64,000 nucleotides of DNA from JAFECT01 sp963838235 (lineage in GTDB: Bacteria; Pseudomonadota; Alphaproteobacteria; Caulobacterales; Caulobacteraceae): positions 558,001 to 622,000 of the forward strand of contig CAWIQJ010000005.1 in the NCBI GenBank assembly GCA_963838235.1, given 5' to 3'. Positions 53,568 through 64,000 of the stretch are shown piece after piece. The notes beneath the pieces were generated by a model. It saw nothing but the letters and a program-made list of their open reading frames with translations. It was not told the DNA's origin and did no database searches. The stretch's first letter is position 1, and the number at the start of each line of letters is the position of its first letter. A program made the position numbers and the translations under genes.

Positions 53568-53887
53568 TGGTCCATCCGTTTGAGCAGGTCTTCGAGCTTG
53601 TCGAAGCGTTCACGCCAGAACACGGCGTAGAAGGTCATCCAGTCGATCAGCGGCGCCAGCGCCTGCGGCTCGGCGCGATAGTGGGTTTCGCGCCCTTGCC
53701 TGCGGTCGCTGACCAGGCCCGCGTCCTTCAGCTGGGCCAGATGTTTGGACACCGCGGGCTGGGACACGCCGGCCCCGTGGGTCAGCACGTGCACGGTCAG
53801 TTCGCCCTCGCTCGACAGCCGCTCGAACAGCGCGCGTCGGGTGGGGTCGGCGAGGGATCTGAACAGAGCGTCCGGGGAAGCGGGCAT
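53564..53887 (-). CDS. ArsR-family regulator, cassette 2
   Basis: 107-residue winged-helix repressor: LFRSLADPTRRALFERLSSE, VSQPAVSKHLAQLKDAGLVS DRRQGRETHYRAEPQALAPL, and the C-terminal WRERFDKLEDLLKRM. No metal-binding cysteines at all, as in the SdpR-like branch. ATG at 53887 coincides with the predicted transcript start; no ribosome site. Coupled by overlap to the SRPBCC gene. Confidence 0.92.
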   Translation of the reverse strand: MPASPDALFRSLADPTRRALFERLSSEGELTVHVLTHGAGVSQPAVSKHLAQLKDAGLVSDRRQGRETHYRAEPQALAPLIDWMTFYAVFWRERFDKLEDLLKRMDQ

Positions 53888-53893
53888 GGCCAA

Positions 53894-53922
53894 TCAATAA
53901 CCAAATGGTTATGAGTTGTCAA
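53894..53922 (-). promoter_or_regulatory. leaderless promoter plus ArsR-type operator, cassette 2
   Basis: Minus strand: TTGACA (53922-53917), 17-base spacer, TATTGA (53899-53894), six bases, then ATG at 53887, so transcription should start on the ATG. The palindrome ATAACCAAATGGTTAT (53897-53912, perfect seven-base arms) lies between -35 and -10 and overlaps the -10. Layout parallels cassette 1. Confidence 0.75.
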
Positions 53923-53932
53923 CCGGCTTGGT

Positions 53933-55534
53933 TCACCCGTGCGCGCGCTGGGGCAGCAGCCGTTCCAGCGTCGTCTTCAGCGTCTCGAAATCATAGGGCT
54001 TGGAGATCAGCGGGAACTCCATCGCGTCGCCCATGGCCTCGCTGAACCCTGTGGTGAGCAGGATCGGCAGTTCGGGGAAGCGGTCGCGGATTTTGCGCGA
54101 CAGTTCCAGGCCGCTGATGCCGCCCGGCATGATGATGTCGGCGAACACCAGGTCGAAGGCGTCGTCGCGGGTGAGCCGGGCCAGGGCTTCGCGACCGCTG
54201 TTGACGATCTCGCTCGCGTAGCCGAGTTCCTCCAGCAGCGCGCCGGCGAGTTCGGCGACCACGGCGTCGTCCTCGACGATCAGAATTCGCGCCACGCCCT
54301 GACATCCCTTGCGCGCGTTGGTCAGTTCGGGCGAGCGGTTGCTGGAGGGCAGATAGAGGGTGATCGACGTGCCGCGACCTTCTTCGGAGGTCAGCTTCAC
54401 GGCGCCCTTGCTTTGCAGGGCGAAGCCGTAGACTTGGCTCAGCCCCAGGCCCGTGCCCTTGCCGAAGCTCTTGGTCGTGTAGAACGGCTCGAACACCCGT
54501 GAGCGGATCTCTTCGGGGATGCCTGTGCCGGTGTCGGCGATGGTGATCGCCACGTGCGGGCCGACCAGGCCGTCCGGGGAGCCGTCGAGCTCCATATTGC
54601 TCGCGGCGATGCGCAGGGACCCGCCGGCCGGCATAGCGTCGCGCGAATTGAACGCGAGGTTCAGCAAGGCAAGCTGCAGCTGGGCCGGATCGGTCTCCAG
54701 CCGCCAGAGCGGGTCGGAGAACTCGGTGACGATTTCGATCTCCGGTGAGATCGAGTGCCGGACCAGGCTCACCAGCTCAGGCAGGGCGTCGCGTAGATCG
54801 ACGATCTTGCTCTCCAGCGGCTGGCGCCGCGCGAAGGCCAGGAGCTGGCGGGTGAGGGCGCCGCCGCGCTGGGCGGAAGTGATCACCGCGCGCAGAAGCG
54901 ACTCGAGCTTGGCGTTGTCCTGCCGGTTGCGCATGGCCAGCTCGGCCGCGGAGATGATCGCGGTGAGCAGGTTGTTGAAGTCGTGGGCGAGGCCGCCGGT
55001 GAGCTGGCCGAGCGCCTCCATCTTCTGGGACTGGAACAGCTGGTCGCGGGTCTGGTCGAGGCGCATCTGGGCCTCGCGCCGCTCGGTCACGTCGCGGGTG
55101 AGCTTGGCGAAGCCGATCAGGTCGCCGGCGTCGTCGCGGATCGCGTCGATGACCACGCTGGCCCAGAAGCGGCTGCCGTCCTTGCGGACCCGCCAGCCTT
55201 CGGCCTCGAACCGGCCTTCCTGCGAGGCGATGGCGAGGGCCTGTTGGGGCACCTGCCGGGCCAGGTCCTCATCGGTATAGAACTGGGAGAAGTGCCGGCC
55301 GATGATCTCGCCCGGGGCATAGCCCTTGATCCGCTCGGCCCCGGCGTTCCAGCTGGTCACCACGCCTTCGGGGCTCAGCATGTAGATGGCGTAGTCGACG
55401 ACCGACTGGACCAGTTTTTCGTAGTGGCGCGCCTCGAGCGCGCCGGACCCCGCCGCCTCCGGGGACCGGCGCGGCTTTTTGTCGACTTCAGCGACGGGCT
55501 CTTCGGTCACAGTCAAGCTGGGTCCCCCGGGCAA
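53933..55534 (-). CDS. hybrid sensor histidine kinase (PAS-HisKA-HATPase-REC)
   Basis: About 533-residue cytosolic hybrid kinase. PAS domain (residues 38-150: YAIYMLSPEGVVTSWNAGAE, KGYAPGEIIGRHFSQFYTDE), HisKA with His 184 in GGLAHDFNNLL, HATPase_c with Asn in NLAFNSRDAMPAGG, Asp 334 in DTGTGIP and GTGLGLSQV, then a receiver domain (ILIVEDDAVV, phospho-acceptor Asp 466 in VFADIIMPGG, Lys in LISKPYDF). No membrane segment, so it senses an internal signal through PAS. Start ambiguous: TTG 55534, TTG 55516 (best spacing to GGGGGA) or GTG 55510. No partner regulator gene is adjacent. Frame intact. Confidence 0.92.
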   Translation of the reverse strand: MPGGPSLTVTEEPVAEVDKKPRRSPEAAGSGALEARHYEKLVQSVVDYAIYMLSPEGVVTSWNAGAERIKGYAPGEIIGRHFSQFYTDEDLARQVPQQALAIASQEGRFEAEGWRVRKDGSRFWASVVIDAIRDDAGDLIGFAKLTRDVTERREAQMRLDQTRDQLFQSQKMEALGQLTGGLAHDFNNLLTAIISAAELAMRNRQDNAKLESLLRAVITSAQRGGALTRQLLAFARRQPLESKIVDLRDALPELVSLVRHSISPEIEIVTEFSDPLWRLETDPAQLQLALLNLAFNSRDAMPAGGSLRIAASNMELDGSPDGLVGPHVAITIADTGTGIPEEIRSRVFEPFYTTKSFGKGTGLGLSQVYGFALQSKGAVKLTSEEGRGTSITLYLPSSNRSPELTNARKGCQGVARILIVEDDAVVAELAGALLEELGYASEIVNSGREALARLTRDDAFDLVFADIIMPGGISGLELSRKIRDRFPELPILLTTGFSEAMGDAMEFPLISKPYDFETLKTTLERLLPQRAHG

Positions 55535-55971
55535 CCATAGCTAACGCCCCGAAAACACTAGGGTTCCCTCGGGGGCCTTCGGCGGAGGCGGCCCGCCAGG
55601 CGGTGCGGGCGTTTTGCCGCGGCGCAAGATCTTAAAAAATCCTTGGATTTGAGAGGGAGGGGGGCTTTTCTTCCGTCCGTGTTGGGACTACATACGCCCT
55701 CCGCGCGAATCGAGAGACTCGCGTGGGGCGTTTGCTGTTGCAGCAAGCTAGCTGCTCGCAATGTCCAGGCCTCGAGGCGCGGTCGCCTACCCTCCGACCG
55801 ATGCGAAGAGGCGCTCCTGCCCGGGAGCTGAAATGCGGCGTCCGACGGTTCCGTTCCGGAACCGGCCTGAGGGTGGACGCGAAAATCCAGGCGACCGGGC
55901 GGCTCAGGCCATCCGTGCGCCCACTTGCATTGAAAGGCGCGGAGCCTCCCCCCGCGCCCCAGGGAAACAAA
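55535..55971 (+). promoter_or_regulatory. rpoBC upstream region
   Basis: About 440 bases without a convincing gene between the divergent hybrid kinase and rpoB. 55630-55695 is AT-richer (GATCTTAAAAAATCC, TTTTCTTCC) and the likely promoter zone. A small hairpin TTGCTG/CAGCAA is at about 55731-55745. The rest is probably rpoB leader mRNA. I could not define -35/-10 boxes with confidence. Confidence 0.4.
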
Positions 55972-60060
<4,089 letters not shown>

Positions 60061-60168
60061 CGGCTGACCGCCGGGCGCGCTCCCAAGCCGCGGCGCGGCG
60101 CCGCTCAGCCGCCTTCGCCCTTTTCTGATTGCACGCGGGTTCAACCCGCACGACGAACTGGAAAGATC

Positions 60169-64000
<3,832 letters not shown>

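Overview
The window looks like a chromosome segment of a GC-rich alphaproteobacterium of the Caulobacterales (Caulobacter/Phenylobacterium-like). I infer this from the high GC, the 280-residue Caulobacter-type flagellin behind a textbook sigma-54 promoter, a DUF2336 gene, several TonB-dependent receptors, and the gene order tRNA-Tyr, tRNA-Gly, tuf, tRNA-Trp, secE, nusG, rplK, rplA, rplJ, rplL, rpoB, rpoC. No plasmid, phage, CRISPR or IS transposase gene is visible.

Layout. 1-10 kb: DUF2336 protein (cut by the left edge), class II aldolase, an RND efflux adaptor-pump pair, lipoprotein cytochrome c, histidine phosphatase, flagellin. 10-14 kb: an iron-uptake operon (siderophore receptor, Sel1-repeat protein, PiuC-type dioxygenase) behind two Fur-like boxes, then a Pal-like lipoprotein. 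14-23 kb: FAD monooxygenase, proC, FAD-linked oxidase, an XRE regulator with two NTF2-like proteins, and a four-gene operon with a MarR regulator and a CPBP membrane protease. 23-30 kb: LytTR response regulator, two tandem LytS-type kinases (one apparently catalytically dead) and, divergently, a large TonB receptor. 30-42 kb: a second RND pair, metG, a second regulator+CPBP operon, rlmB and three tRNAs. 42-64 kb: the translation/transcription core cluster.

The core cluster is interrupted twice. Between rplA and rplJ lies a plus-strand cassette ArsR-SRPBCC-GST-SnoaL. Between rplL and rpoB lies a minus-strand cassette ArsR-SRPBCC-VOC-AhpD, plus a TonB-C-like protein and a hybrid histidine kinase. 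The two cassettes point at each other across rplJL. Each starts with an ArsR gene whose predicted promoter places the transcript start on the ATG and carries a palindrome in or next to the -10.

Sequence quality matters here. rpoB, rpoC, tuf, rplK, rplA, the piuA-like receptor, the Sel1 gene, piuC and a few others are broken by single-base shifts, mostly +1. In most cases the extra base sits directly after codon position 3 and, with the base before it, spells two synonymous codons. This looks like a consensus that kept both alleles of wobble SNPs from mixed strains. I therefore annotate these genes at full length as CDS and do not call them pseudogenes. Other long genes (both RND pumps, metG, flagellin, hybrid kinase) are intact.
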